Source of the DNA: Candidatus Methanophagales archaeon
Lineage (GTDB): Archaea; Halobacteriota; Syntropharchaeia; Alkanophagales; Methanospirareceae
Assembly (NCBI GenBank): GCA_013139985.1
Contig: WSZT01000036.1
Span: 1 to 50,604 of the forward strand
Length of the DNA stretch: 50,604 bases
Direction of reading: 5' to 3'
The notes beneath the pieces were generated by a model, which was not told where the DNA came from, searched no databases, and was given only the letters and a program-made list of their open reading frames with translations. Position numbers and translations under genes: made by a program. Below are positions 18,313-27,104 of the stretch, one piece after another (position 1 is the first letter of the stretch; every line of letters begins with the position of its first letter).

Positions 18313-19797
18313 ATGCAAAGAAAGGTAGAAGAAAAGAAGACATTTATGCTTTTAGTGGTGGCGGGTATAGTGCTATTAACCGTAACGATAGGAACAGTGG
18401 CAGGGGCTGGATCTTCGAGTGGGGGCAGCGAGTGTCCTACTTGCAATTTTGAGCCTACTTATGACTTCTTGATGGGTGACGATGGAACCACCTGCTCTTC
18501 CTGTGGTGGTCAACGCCTGTCTGATTCTTTGAATCTTTTTTCTGATGATATTCCTATTCATCCTACAAATTGTGACTATGAGAATCCAGGCCTCATTGTT
18601 TATATGGACGATCTTAGAAATAACAGTGATCCAAATGTTGTGATCGCGGATGTTCGCACTCCTGAGCAATATGCGGAGGGGCACATTCCGGGTGCAATAA
18701 ATTTGGATTGGGCTAATTTCAGAAAGGGAAAAGGCGTTTTTATCGGAGTTGAAAATGCAACGAGGATTTTAGGTGAGCAGGGAATAAATGAGGAGAATGA
18801 AATAATCGTGTATTGCAGTAGTGCTATGGGTACGCAATGCCCGGCATCTTATTATGTCTTCTGGATGCTCGAATACCTCGGGCATGAGCACGTTTCGGTC
18901 CTGGATGGTGGGTTCAATGCATGGAGCCCTGCGTATGGATACACGCAGAACGAGACGACACGAGCTCCTACTACGTATACAGCCACTGTGGTGGACGAGA
19001 GGTTTGCCGATACAGAGTGGGTTCAAAATAATCTTAATAACTCGGCGGTTCAGATAGTGGATGCAAGAACGACAGAAGACTACAAGGCGGGTCATATCGA
19101 AGGTGCAATAAACATAAACTACGAAAATCTGTTTAGAGATGGGGACCGGTTGAGAGGAGCGGATGGACTGAGGTTGTTTTTATCGCCTGTCGTGATCCCC
19201 GGATTGGATAAAAAGAAGGATACAGTTGTGTATTGCCAATCAGGAGCGAGCGCGTCATTCTTGTATCTCGCATTGCGAATGATGGGTTATCAAGTGCGGA
19301 ATTATGACGGGTCATGGAACGTATGGTGTGAAACACATCCTGAGCTAACGATACCGATTTCAAATGTGAGTGTAAATCCGAGTTCTGTATATAAAGGTGG
19401 TACAGTAAGCATATATGCAGATGTAAAAATCAATTCTACTGAAATGAAGGAAGAGGCAACGGGCACCTCGCTTAATCCAAGTGGACGTAATCTACCATAT
19501 ATTCCCGGTGCAGGTTGCGCTTATTGTAGTGGCGCATCTGCTGTCCCGACATCCTCTACATCCACCGGTACTTCTTTTGTCCGTGGATACATATATGATG
19601 GCAATGGAACCAATGTTAAGATTGTCATTATGCAGACTGATGATAGCGGTGATAGGCGATATCTGGGTGAATGGGAGACAGACTCCGCAGAAGAGGGAAT
19701 TTACCACGTGGATATTGTAGCATCGGATGGAGTATTAAGGGCAAAGGAAAAGGATGCGGCAACGTTTGAAGTGGTGTCAGATACTGCGGGTCCCTAA
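18313..19797 (+). CDS. Exported protein with two rhodanese (sulfurtransferase) domains
   Basis: N-terminal hydrophobic signal; VRTPEQYAEGHIPGAINLDW...VYCSSAMGTQCP and DARTTEDYKAGHIEGAININY...VYCQSGASASF. Confidence 0.85.
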   Translation: MQRKVEEKKTFMLLVVAGIVLLTVTIGTVAGAGSSSGGSECPTCNFEPTYDFLMGDDGTTCSSCGGQRLSDSLNLFSDDIPIHPTNCDYENPGLIVYMDDLRNNSDPNVVIADVRTPEQYAEGHIPGAINLDWANFRKGKGVFIGVENATRILGEQGINEENEIIVYCSSAMGTQCPASYYVFWMLEYLGHEHVSVLDGGFNAWSPAYGYTQNETTRAPTTYTATVVDERFADTEWVQNNLNNSAVQIVDARTTEDYKAGHIEGAININYENLFRDGDRLRGADGLRLFLSPVVIPGLDKKKDTVVYCQSGASASFLYLALRMMGYQVRNYDGSWNVWCETHPELTIPISNVSVNPSSVYKGGTVSIYADVKINSTEMKEEATGTSLNPSGRNLPYIPGAGCAYCSGASAVPTSSTSTGTSFVRGYIYDGNGTNVKIVIMQTDDSGDRRYLGEWETDSAEEGIYHVDIVASDGVLRAKEKDAATFEVVSDTAGP

Positions 19798-19810
19798 TAT
19801 TAGAAAGAAA

Positions 19811-20812
19811 ATGCGATTAATAGTTCCACATCCGGGGCATTTTGAAGCGTTGAAGGAGATAATAGCGGTCAAAGAGGCGGAGGGCTTGAAGGAAGTAGAC
19901 GAGGTTTTTATGGGCGGATCTCCGGATGTGATGGGTAGTGGACGAGGAGTGCTACATGCACCGCTTATTGAAGAGATAAAGGAACAGACCGAATATGCGC
20001 ATCAACATGGCATAAAGATGAATGTGGTGATGAACTCAACATGTACAGGCGGGCATCACCTGACGTTCGAGGGCTATAAGATGTTTGAGTGGTACTTTGG
20101 GGAACTGAACAAAGCGGGTGTTGATGCAGTTACGATGGCAGAGCCATACTTGGTGGAGTTACTTCGTGAATTCCCAATGAAGATAGTTGTATCAGTTTTA
20201 TCGTATGTTGATGCGCCACAGCGAGCGAAATTCTTTGAAGACCTCGGCGCTGATGTGATAACCGTGGACACGAACATAAACCGGCACTTTGATCTGTTAG
20301 AGGGGATAGTAAAGGCGGTGAACTGTGACGTACGGATAATAGTGAATGAAGGCTGCCTATATAAATGCCCGTTTAGATACTCGCATTACAATCTCGCCTC
20401 GCATCTTAGTAGTTTAAACCAGCCTCAGTCTCCGCTATTTGCGCCCGACTATTATTTTGACAAGTGCATAGCCATCCGTCTGAGGAATCCGACACAGATG
20501 ATAAAGTCCGGATGGATAAGACCAGAGGACGTAAAGGAATACGAAGCAATAGGTATTGCGGACATCAAGCTTTCCGGTAGGACAAAGGCAGTGAATTGGA
20601 TAATAAATTGTATGCGGGTATATTCCAAGAGGTCGTACAAGGGTAACCTGCTTGAACTTCTTGATTGTCCTCAGATGCTCAGGTACATGTTTTACATAGA
20701 CAATGAGAAGCTTGCGGGTGGTATAGAGCACTGGAAGAGCTGCAAGAAGATATGTAATGAATGTGGCTATTGTGATACACTAACAAAGGACGCAGTAACC
20801 ATTTTAAAATGA
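19811..20812 (+). CDS. Peptidase U32 family protein (paralog 2)
   Basis: MRLIVPHPGHFEALKEIIAVKEAEGLKEV... closely parallels the 2773-3786 product; internal start chosen by that alignment. Confidence 0.75.
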   Translation: MRLIVPHPGHFEALKEIIAVKEAEGLKEVDEVFMGGSPDVMGSGRGVLHAPLIEEIKEQTEYAHQHGIKMNVVMNSTCTGGHHLTFEGYKMFEWYFGELNKAGVDAVTMAEPYLVELLREFPMKIVVSVLSYVDAPQRAKFFEDLGADVITVDTNINRHFDLLEGIVKAVNCDVRIIVNEGCLYKCPFRYSHYNLASHLSSLNQPQSPLFAPDYYFDKCIAIRLRNPTQMIKSGWIRPEDVKEYEAIGIADIKLSGRTKAVNWIINCMRVYSKRSYKGNLLELLDCPQMLRYMFYIDNEKLAGGIEHWKSCKKICNECGYCDTLTKDAVTILK

Positions 20813-20869
20813 GAATCGAAGAAAACAATTATGCTTTCTTGAATCTGACATATATATGTCCACGAGGCA

Positions 20870-21433
20870 TTGAGTATTAACTATGCTATGACTTTATTGG
20901 AGAATGAAGCCAAACTGGTGAAGAGGTTGTGTGCGCGAATTTTAGAGGCAGAAGAAGAAAAGCGAAAGATACTGGATCTTGGGTGTGGCAGTGGAAAACT
21001 CGCAGTATATTTGAGTGAAGAGACGGGATATGATGTTACCGGGGTAGATCCCAGCCGCGAGCGAATAGAAAAAGCACGAGAGAAATCGTCTTCTGTCACC
21101 TTTGAGGTTCAGCCTGCGGATGAGACGGCTTTTGCGGATAGCACATTTGATGTAGTCGTATCGCTAAAGTCATGGCATGAAATGGTCAATCCAAAAGCGG
21201 CATTACGAGAATCCATGCGGCTACTTACAGAAGGCGGGAAGATATATATTATCGACTGGGTAGGCGGTGTCGGGCATACGAAGAAGTATTTCACAATGGA
21301 GACTAGAGCACATGCGAAGAAGTATTTCACGATGGAACGTCTAAGGGAAATGCTTTCAGAAGCAGGATTTACCTATATAAGAATTGAACTTAATATTGAG
21401 GGTGAATTGATGTTGGCGGAAGGACAGAAGTAA
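20870..21433 (+). CDS. Class I SAM-dependent methyltransferase
   Basis: ILDLGCGSGKLAVYLSEETGYDVTGVDPSRERIEKAR...VVSLKSWHEMVNP. Confidence 0.8.
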   Translation: MSINYAMTLLENEAKLVKRLCARILEAEEEKRKILDLGCGSGKLAVYLSEETGYDVTGVDPSRERIEKAREKSSSVTFEVQPADETAFADSTFDVVVSLKSWHEMVNPKAALRESMRLLTEGGKIYIIDWVGGVGHTKKYFTMETRAHAKKYFTMERLREMLSEAGFTYIRIELNIEGELMLAEGQK

Positions 21434-21940
21434 ATGCAAAATGCAAAATATCCATCTTATCGCGCGGCCAAAAATAGCGAGTCACAGGGTTTTCCTTTTG
21501 GCTCTTCGCTGCTTCGCCACATCCGCCCCTCATCTTGCTCGCCTTTTTATATTTTGTAATCTAAGTGCACAATGGAAGAGGTATTAGAGATGTATTTCGG
21601 GAGACCCAAACACGAGCAAAAAGTATCTTTTTGGATATATTTAGTGCAAGCATTATTTGTGCAGTTGAATAAAGCCCCATATAAAACTTTCGGAATTCAG
21701 CACCAAATTAACAAATTCGATGCCACGGGATATTAATCAATTACAAACTCCGCTATATGTGCCTCTATTAACTGATACGGGCTGCAGAATGCATGCACGT
21801 CCATTATTTGGGGCCATTACAATTAGATGTGAGTGTATACCACCCACACTTTTTATTAAATTGTCATAACAGGTATGAACAATCGTTAAGTCTGTACGAC
21901 TCCATTCCGGTGGGCATCTCAATTTTGGAAGCGCGAAAAA

Positions 21941-22033
21941 TATCGAAAAGCTTTTATGTATAGGTACAGTATGTACCCATGTGTACTCTATGATGTGTAG
22001 AGTAAACGAAATAAGTAAGGAGGAAAAAAAAAT
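21941..22033 (+). promoter_or_regulatory. Putative mcr operon promoter/leader with TATA-like box, two small inverted repeats and SD
   Basis: cgaaaagcttttatgtata (BRE/TATA-like), GGTACA-gta-TGTACC (21963-21977), TACTCTA-tgatgtg-TAGAGTA (21984-22004), aaggagg before mcrB. Confidence 0.45.
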
Positions 22034-23329
22034 ATGGCAGACGAGATAGATTTATATGATGACAGAGGTAGCGTATTAGCGAAGGGCGTACCACTAGATG
22101 CGATCAGTCCGTTGAAGAATGCTGCGATAAAGAAGATTATCAGCATGACCATTCGGACAGGTGCGGTTGACATGGCGGGCCTGGACAAGAAGTTGAAGAC
22201 AGGGGCAATAGCCGGAAGAGGTATGGTAATCCGGGGCGTAGGAAGAGACATCCCTGTACTAGACAAGGTGAACGAGATAGCGAAATCCGTAGAGGACATG
22301 CTGCGTGTTGAACCAGGCGATGACACGAAAGTCGAGTTAATCGCAGGTGGAAAGCGGATGTTGACGCAGGTGCCAACGGCAAGGATCCTATCCGATTACT
22401 CCGTAGGTCTAACAGCGGCAATGGGTGCGCTGACGCACGCGATAATAGACGTATGCGACGTGAGTATGTGGGATGCACCGTATGTGCATGCAGCAGTATG
22501 GGGAATGTACCCCCAGAATCCAGACCCGGCAGATGGAGCAGTAAAGATGCTCGTGGATATACCGATGAAGAATGAGGGTCCGGGATTTACGCTGAGGAAC
22601 ATACCTGTGAACCACTTAGCGGCGACAGTGCGGAAGAGAGCGATTCAGGGTTCTGCATTAACCATGATCCTGGAAGAGGCAGCGCAGTTTGAGATGGGTA
22701 ACTGCATGGGACCCCATGAGCGTGGGCATCTTCTGGACCTGGCGTATGAGGGACTGAATGCGAACAACCTATTGTACAACCTGATAAAGGATAACGGAAA
22801 GGGTACACTGGCCGATGTTGTGTATGGCCTGGTGGAGAAAGCAAAAGAAGACGGCGTGATAAAACCTAAGAAGAAGCTGGGATCCGGGTACATGGTTTAT
22901 GAGGCACCAGATCCACAGTTGTGGAATGCATATGCATCTGCGGGACTGCTTGCAGCGGTATGCGTGAATTGCGGTGCGATGCGTGCAGGTCAATCAGTAC
23001 CAGGATGTATCATGTATTTCAACGTGCTGCTGGAGCATGAGACCGGTATGCCTGGAGTGGATCATGGAATGGCACAAGGTGCTTCTGTATCGAGTTCGTT
23101 CTTTTCGCACTCGATCTATGGAGGCGGAGGACCAGGAGTGTTCTACGGGAACCACATCGTTACGAGGCATCCGAAAGGTCAGTTCATACCATGCTTCTGC
23201 GCTTCGATGTGCTTAGATGCGGACACGATGTACTTCTCACCAGCGAGGACATCTGCGCTGTATGGAGAGGTACTGGGAGCGATACCGGAGTTTGCGGAGC
23301 CGATGAAAGCGGTTGCAGGAGCCGTATAA
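22034..23329 (+). CDS. mcrB: Methyl-coenzyme M reductase beta subunit
   Basis: McrB sequence throughout (MADEIDLYDDRGSVLAKGVPL...ILSDYSVGLTAAMGALTHAIIDVCDVSMWDAPYVHAAVWG...). Confidence 0.97.
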   Translation: MADEIDLYDDRGSVLAKGVPLDAISPLKNAAIKKIISMTIRTGAVDMAGLDKKLKTGAIAGRGMVIRGVGRDIPVLDKVNEIAKSVEDMLRVEPGDDTKVELIAGGKRMLTQVPTARILSDYSVGLTAAMGALTHAIIDVCDVSMWDAPYVHAAVWGMYPQNPDPADGAVKMLVDIPMKNEGPGFTLRNIPVNHLAATVRKRAIQGSALTMILEEAAQFEMGNCMGPHERGHLLDLAYEGLNANNLLYNLIKDNGKGTLADVVYGLVEKAKEDGVIKPKKKLGSGYMVYEAPDPQLWNAYASAGLLAAVCVNCGAMRAGQSVPGCIMYFNVLLEHETGMPGVDHGMAQGASVSSSFFSHSIYGGGGPGVFYGNHIVTRHPKGQFIPCFCASMCLDADTMYFSPARTSALYGEVLGAIPEFAEPMKAVAGAV

Positions 23330-23349
23330 ATAAGGAGGAAAGAAAAAAA

Positions 23350-24192
23350 ATGCCACAATATTGTCAAGGAAAAACACATATAGCTGATACACGAAGAAGA
23401 TACATGAACCCAAACGTCAAGTTAGAGAAGCTGAGAGACATAGCGGAAGAGGACATTGTGAGATTACTTGCACACCGTGCTCCAGGAGAAGAGTACAAGA
23501 GTATTCATCCACCTCTGGAAGAGATGGAAGAGCCGGATTGCGCAGTTCGTCAGATGGTAGAGCCTACAGATGGTGCAAAAGCAGGTGACCGAATAAGATA
23601 CGTGCAGTACACCGATTCGATGTTCTTCTCACCGATAACGCCTTATCTACGTGCACAGTCTGCGTTTAACAGGTATAGAGGTATAGACCCAGGAGTGCTA
23701 TCAGGGAGAACGATCATAGAAGCGAGAGAGAGAGACGTAGAGAAGATAGCCAAGGAAACACTCGATAGTGAGCTCTACGATACTGCAAGGACCGGACTGA
23801 GAGGAAGGACAGTGCACGGGCATGCGGTTCGACTGGATGCGAACGGTATGATGTTCGATGCTCTGCGGAGATGGTCAGTAGATGAGCGCACAAAAGAGGT
23901 TACTTACGTGAAGGACATGATCGGCGGTGCGATGGACAAAGAGGTAGTAATGGGCAAGCCACTGTCAGAAGCAGACTTACTGAAGAGGACGTGCATGTAC
24001 AGGAACGCGCAAGGCGGAGTCTGGCAAGAGGAAGATGATCCGGAGTCAATGGATGTATGTGCAGAGATACACTGGAAGAGAACGGTAGGTGGATTCCAGC
24101 CCTGGAAGAATATATCAGACGTAAAAGGTGGAAAGAAGGACATAGGCGTGAAGAACCTGAAGTTGTTCGTACCAAGAGGAGGAGTATTATAA
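23350..24192 (+). CDS. mcrG: Methyl-coenzyme M reductase gamma subunit
   Basis: MPQYCQGKTHIADTRRRYMNPNVKLEKLRDIAEEDIVRLLAHRAPGEEYKSIHPPLEEM; start set to ATG after aaggaggaaagaaa. Confidence 0.96.
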   Translation: MPQYCQGKTHIADTRRRYMNPNVKLEKLRDIAEEDIVRLLAHRAPGEEYKSIHPPLEEMEEPDCAVRQMVEPTDGAKAGDRIRYVQYTDSMFFSPITPYLRAQSAFNRYRGIDPGVLSGRTIIEARERDVEKIAKETLDSELYDTARTGLRGRTVHGHAVRLDANGMMFDALRRWSVDERTKEVTYVKDMIGGAMDKEVVMGKPLSEADLLKRTCMYRNAQGGVWQEEDDPESMDVCAEIHWKRTVGGFQPWKNISDVKGGKKDIGVKNLKLFVPRGGVL

Positions 24193-24193
24193 A

Positions 24194-25933
24194 ATGCCAT
24201 ATAATGATATACAGCATAGTTTCATGAAGGCGATGTCAGATAAGTTCGATGAGAAGCCAGAGAGTACCGAGACAAAGTTCTACGTGTATGGTGGTATAGC
24301 GCAGAAAGGAGGGATGAGGAAGCGAGAGTTCATAGCTGAAGCGAAGAAGATCGTAGATAGCCGGGTATCTGGTACGCCAGCGTACAATCCTGATGTAGGG
24401 ATGCCGCAAGGGCAGAGATTCTTGATGCCTTACATGATGAACCACACGGACATCATGGTGAACGCGGACGATCTGCACTGGATAAACAATGCAGCAATGC
24501 AGCAGTGCTGGGACGACATGAAGAGAGGTATCGTCTTAGGACTAGACGATGCGCACGGCCTGTTAGAGGCGAGATTGGGTAAGGAAGTTACGCCTGATAC
24601 AATAAGCCACTACATGGAAGTTCTGAACCACGCATTACCTGGTGGTGCGGTCATTCAGGAGCACATGGTGGAGACGAAGCCAATGCTCGTAAATGACAGT
24701 TACGCGAAGATATTCACCGGTGATGACGACCTTGCAGATGCTGTAGACAGGAGGTTCCTGTTAGACATCAACAAGGAGTTCGCAGCAGGCTGGGAGAAAC
24801 CAGGCGAGCAGGCAGACCAGTTGAAAGATGCAATTGGGAAGAAGATCTGGCAGGTCCTGTGGATGCCCACAGTCGTAGGGAGGATGACCGATGGTGGAAC
24901 GATGTTCAGATGGGTAGGTATGCAGGTCGGAATGACAATGATAAGTGCATACAAGTTGTGCGCAGGGGAATCAGTTACGGGTGAATTCGCATACTATGCG
25001 AAGCATGCCGCAGTGGTTCAGTTGTCAAACTACATGCCGGTAAAGAGAGCAAGGGCACATAACGAGCCTGGTGGAATGCCATTAGGTATAAATGCAGACA
25101 GTGTGAGATCACCTGCATTGTTCCCGAACGACCCGATAAGGGATGAATTAGAGAGCATCGCAGTTGCAGCTATGGTTTACGACCAGTTGTGGTTCGGAAC
25201 GTACATGTCTGGAGGTGTAGGATTCACGCAGTATGCGAGTGCAACATACACGGACAACATCCTGGAGGACTTCTGCTACAAGGGCTGTGAGATAGGACTG
25301 GATTACGCAGGTGGCGAAATGGCTTCGGTAAAGGGCGACAAGCTCAACATGGACATCCTGGAACAGATAATAAGAGCAGAGAACGATTATGCACTGACGC
25401 AATACGAAGCATACCCGACAGTTGCGGAGTCGCACTTCGGTGGATCGGTTAGGGCATGCTGTGCAGCAGCGGGATGTGGTAGTGCAGTTGCATGTGCAAC
25501 AGGACTTGCACAGCCAACGCTGAGTGCGTGGTCATTGTCTATGCTGGGACACTACGAGCGTAAAGGAAGACTAGGATTCTTCGGATACGATCTGCAAGAC
25601 CAGTGTACAGCATGTGGTTCGTATTCATACCAGAGCGATGAGGGAATGCCATTCGAGATGAGAGGCGTGAACTATCCGAACTACGCGATGAATGTGGGCC
25701 ATCAGAGTGCGTACGCCGGTCTGGTAGCGGGAGCACACTGTGCGAACAAGGACGCATGGGTACTGTCACCATTGTGGAAGGTGGCGTTCTCAGATCGTGA
25801 CCTACCGTTCGACCGTGGATACGTAACCAAGGAGTACGGACTGGGAGCAAACAGGGAATACACCAAGGTTGCAGGAGAGAGAGACCTGATAATCGCGGGA
25901 CATTACGGCAGAGAACCTGGTGCAAGGTTGTAA
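24194..25933 (+). CDS. mcrA: Methyl-coenzyme M reductase alpha subunit (ANME-1-like)
   Basis: McrA core, GFFGYDLQDQC thioglycine region, and Cys-rich ACCAAAGCGSAVACATG / CTACGS. Confidence 0.97.
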   Translation: MPYNDIQHSFMKAMSDKFDEKPESTETKFYVYGGIAQKGGMRKREFIAEAKKIVDSRVSGTPAYNPDVGMPQGQRFLMPYMMNHTDIMVNADDLHWINNAAMQQCWDDMKRGIVLGLDDAHGLLEARLGKEVTPDTISHYMEVLNHALPGGAVIQEHMVETKPMLVNDSYAKIFTGDDDLADAVDRRFLLDINKEFAAGWEKPGEQADQLKDAIGKKIWQVLWMPTVVGRMTDGGTMFRWVGMQVGMTMISAYKLCAGESVTGEFAYYAKHAAVVQLSNYMPVKRARAHNEPGGMPLGINADSVRSPALFPNDPIRDELESIAVAAMVYDQLWFGTYMSGGVGFTQYASATYTDNILEDFCYKGCEIGLDYAGGEMASVKGDKLNMDILEQIIRAENDYALTQYEAYPTVAESHFGGSVRACCAAAGCGSAVACATGLAQPTLSAWSLSMLGHYERKGRLGFFGYDLQDQCTACGSYSYQSDEGMPFEMRGVNYPNYAMNVGHQSAYAGLVAGAHCANKDAWVLSPLWKVAFSDRDLPFDRGYVTKEYGLGANREYTKVAGERDLIIAGHYGREPGARL

Positions 25934-25966
25934 ATAACGCGAACGAACAAGAAAGGAAGTTTATTT

Positions 25967-26009
25967 AAGGAGGAAGGATATTTTTCCTCCTTCTTTATTT
26001 ATTTTTTCT
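25967..26009 (+). terminator. Putative mcr operon terminator
   Basis: AAGGAGGAA-ggatattt-TTCCTCCTT hairpin followed by ctttatttattttttc. Confidence 0.65.
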
Positions 26010-26204
26010 ACCGTATTTGATTTAACTCTAAGAGCAGTTTACCAAACCACAGGATTACAGGGATTTCCAAAATAAATATAAATTATTGACACAGATGAAA
26101 AGATATAGAGACGAGGAAAAAATACTATTATTTATTATCTATGTAATTTGTCTATTTATTGCGTAGCAATCGGAAGTTTTGAGAGTAAAAAGGGGTAAGA
26201 AAAG

Positions 26205-27020
26205 ATGAAAGTTAAGGATGTTATGAGCGGTCCGGTAATCACGGAGGATGAAGACACTTCTGTTACTATAATAGCGAGGGACATGGAACTGTCGGAGATA
26301 GGTAGTGTAGTGATAACAAGAGAAGACAAACCTGTTGGGATAGTTACTGACCGTGATATATCAATGAAGATTTGTGCTAAGATGGGAACACCAGGTGAGG
26401 TAACGGCAAAAGGGATAATGACCTCTCCTTTGATTACTATCGGACCAGAAGCACCGGTGGAAACGGCATGTGGGCTCCTGGCTGAGACTGACATAAGGCG
26501 GCTACCGGTGATGGAAAATGATAAGCTCGTGGGTATTATAAGCGTTAGAAATATATTGAGCGGTGCACCGGAGTATGTGCAAAGATTCTATCCCGCGGAA
26601 GGCGAACTGGTATCGGAGCAATTGGAAGTTGGGGATGTAATGACCTTGGACGTAATCACTGTGGATGAAGACACATTTGTCTCTGAAATATCTAAGGATA
26701 TGGAAGAAACAGGGATAGGGGGTGTAGTGATAACGAGGGGAGGTAAGCCTATAGGTATGGTTACAGATCGTGACATAGCATCAAAAGTCATAATGGCAGA
26801 TAAAAAGGCGAGCGAAATAAAAGCAAAGGAAATTATGTGCTCTCCTTTGATCACCATAGGGCCAGACGCATCGGTGGAGAAGGCATGCGGGATCATGGCT
26901 GCGAAAGGCATAAGAAGGATGCCGGTGATGGATGATGATAAGCTCGTGGGCATCATAAGCGTTAGAAATATATTGACACGATCACCCGGGCATGTATACA
27001 AATTCTATCCGGGGGAATGA
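26205..27020 (+). CDS. Four-CBS-domain protein (two internally duplicated CBS pairs)
   Basis: Repeated VGIVTDRDI / IGMVTDRDI and RRLPVMENDKLVGIISVRNIL / RRMPVMDDDKLVGIISVRNIL. Confidence 0.88.
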   Translation: MKVKDVMSGPVITEDEDTSVTIIARDMELSEIGSVVITREDKPVGIVTDRDISMKICAKMGTPGEVTAKGIMTSPLITIGPEAPVETACGLLAETDIRRLPVMENDKLVGIISVRNILSGAPEYVQRFYPAEGELVSEQLEVGDVMTLDVITVDEDTFVSEISKDMEETGIGGVVITRGGKPIGMVTDRDIASKVIMADKKASEIKAKEIMCSPLITIGPDASVEKACGIMAAKGIRRMPVMDDDKLVGIISVRNILTRSPGHVYKFYPGE

Positions 27021-27029
27021 AGGGATAGA

Positions 27030-27093
27030 AAGTTGTGGCGATATAATTTCGACAGTATTATTTTCAATTGTTAGAAGGTTATCGCCACAACTT
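27030..27093. terminator. 14-bp perfect inverted repeat between convergent genes
   Basis: AAGTTGTGGCGATA (27030-27043) and TATCGCCACAACTT (27080-27093), 36-nt loop; possible bidirectional terminator. Confidence 0.5.
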
Positions 27094-27104
27094 GAATATA
27101 CAAT

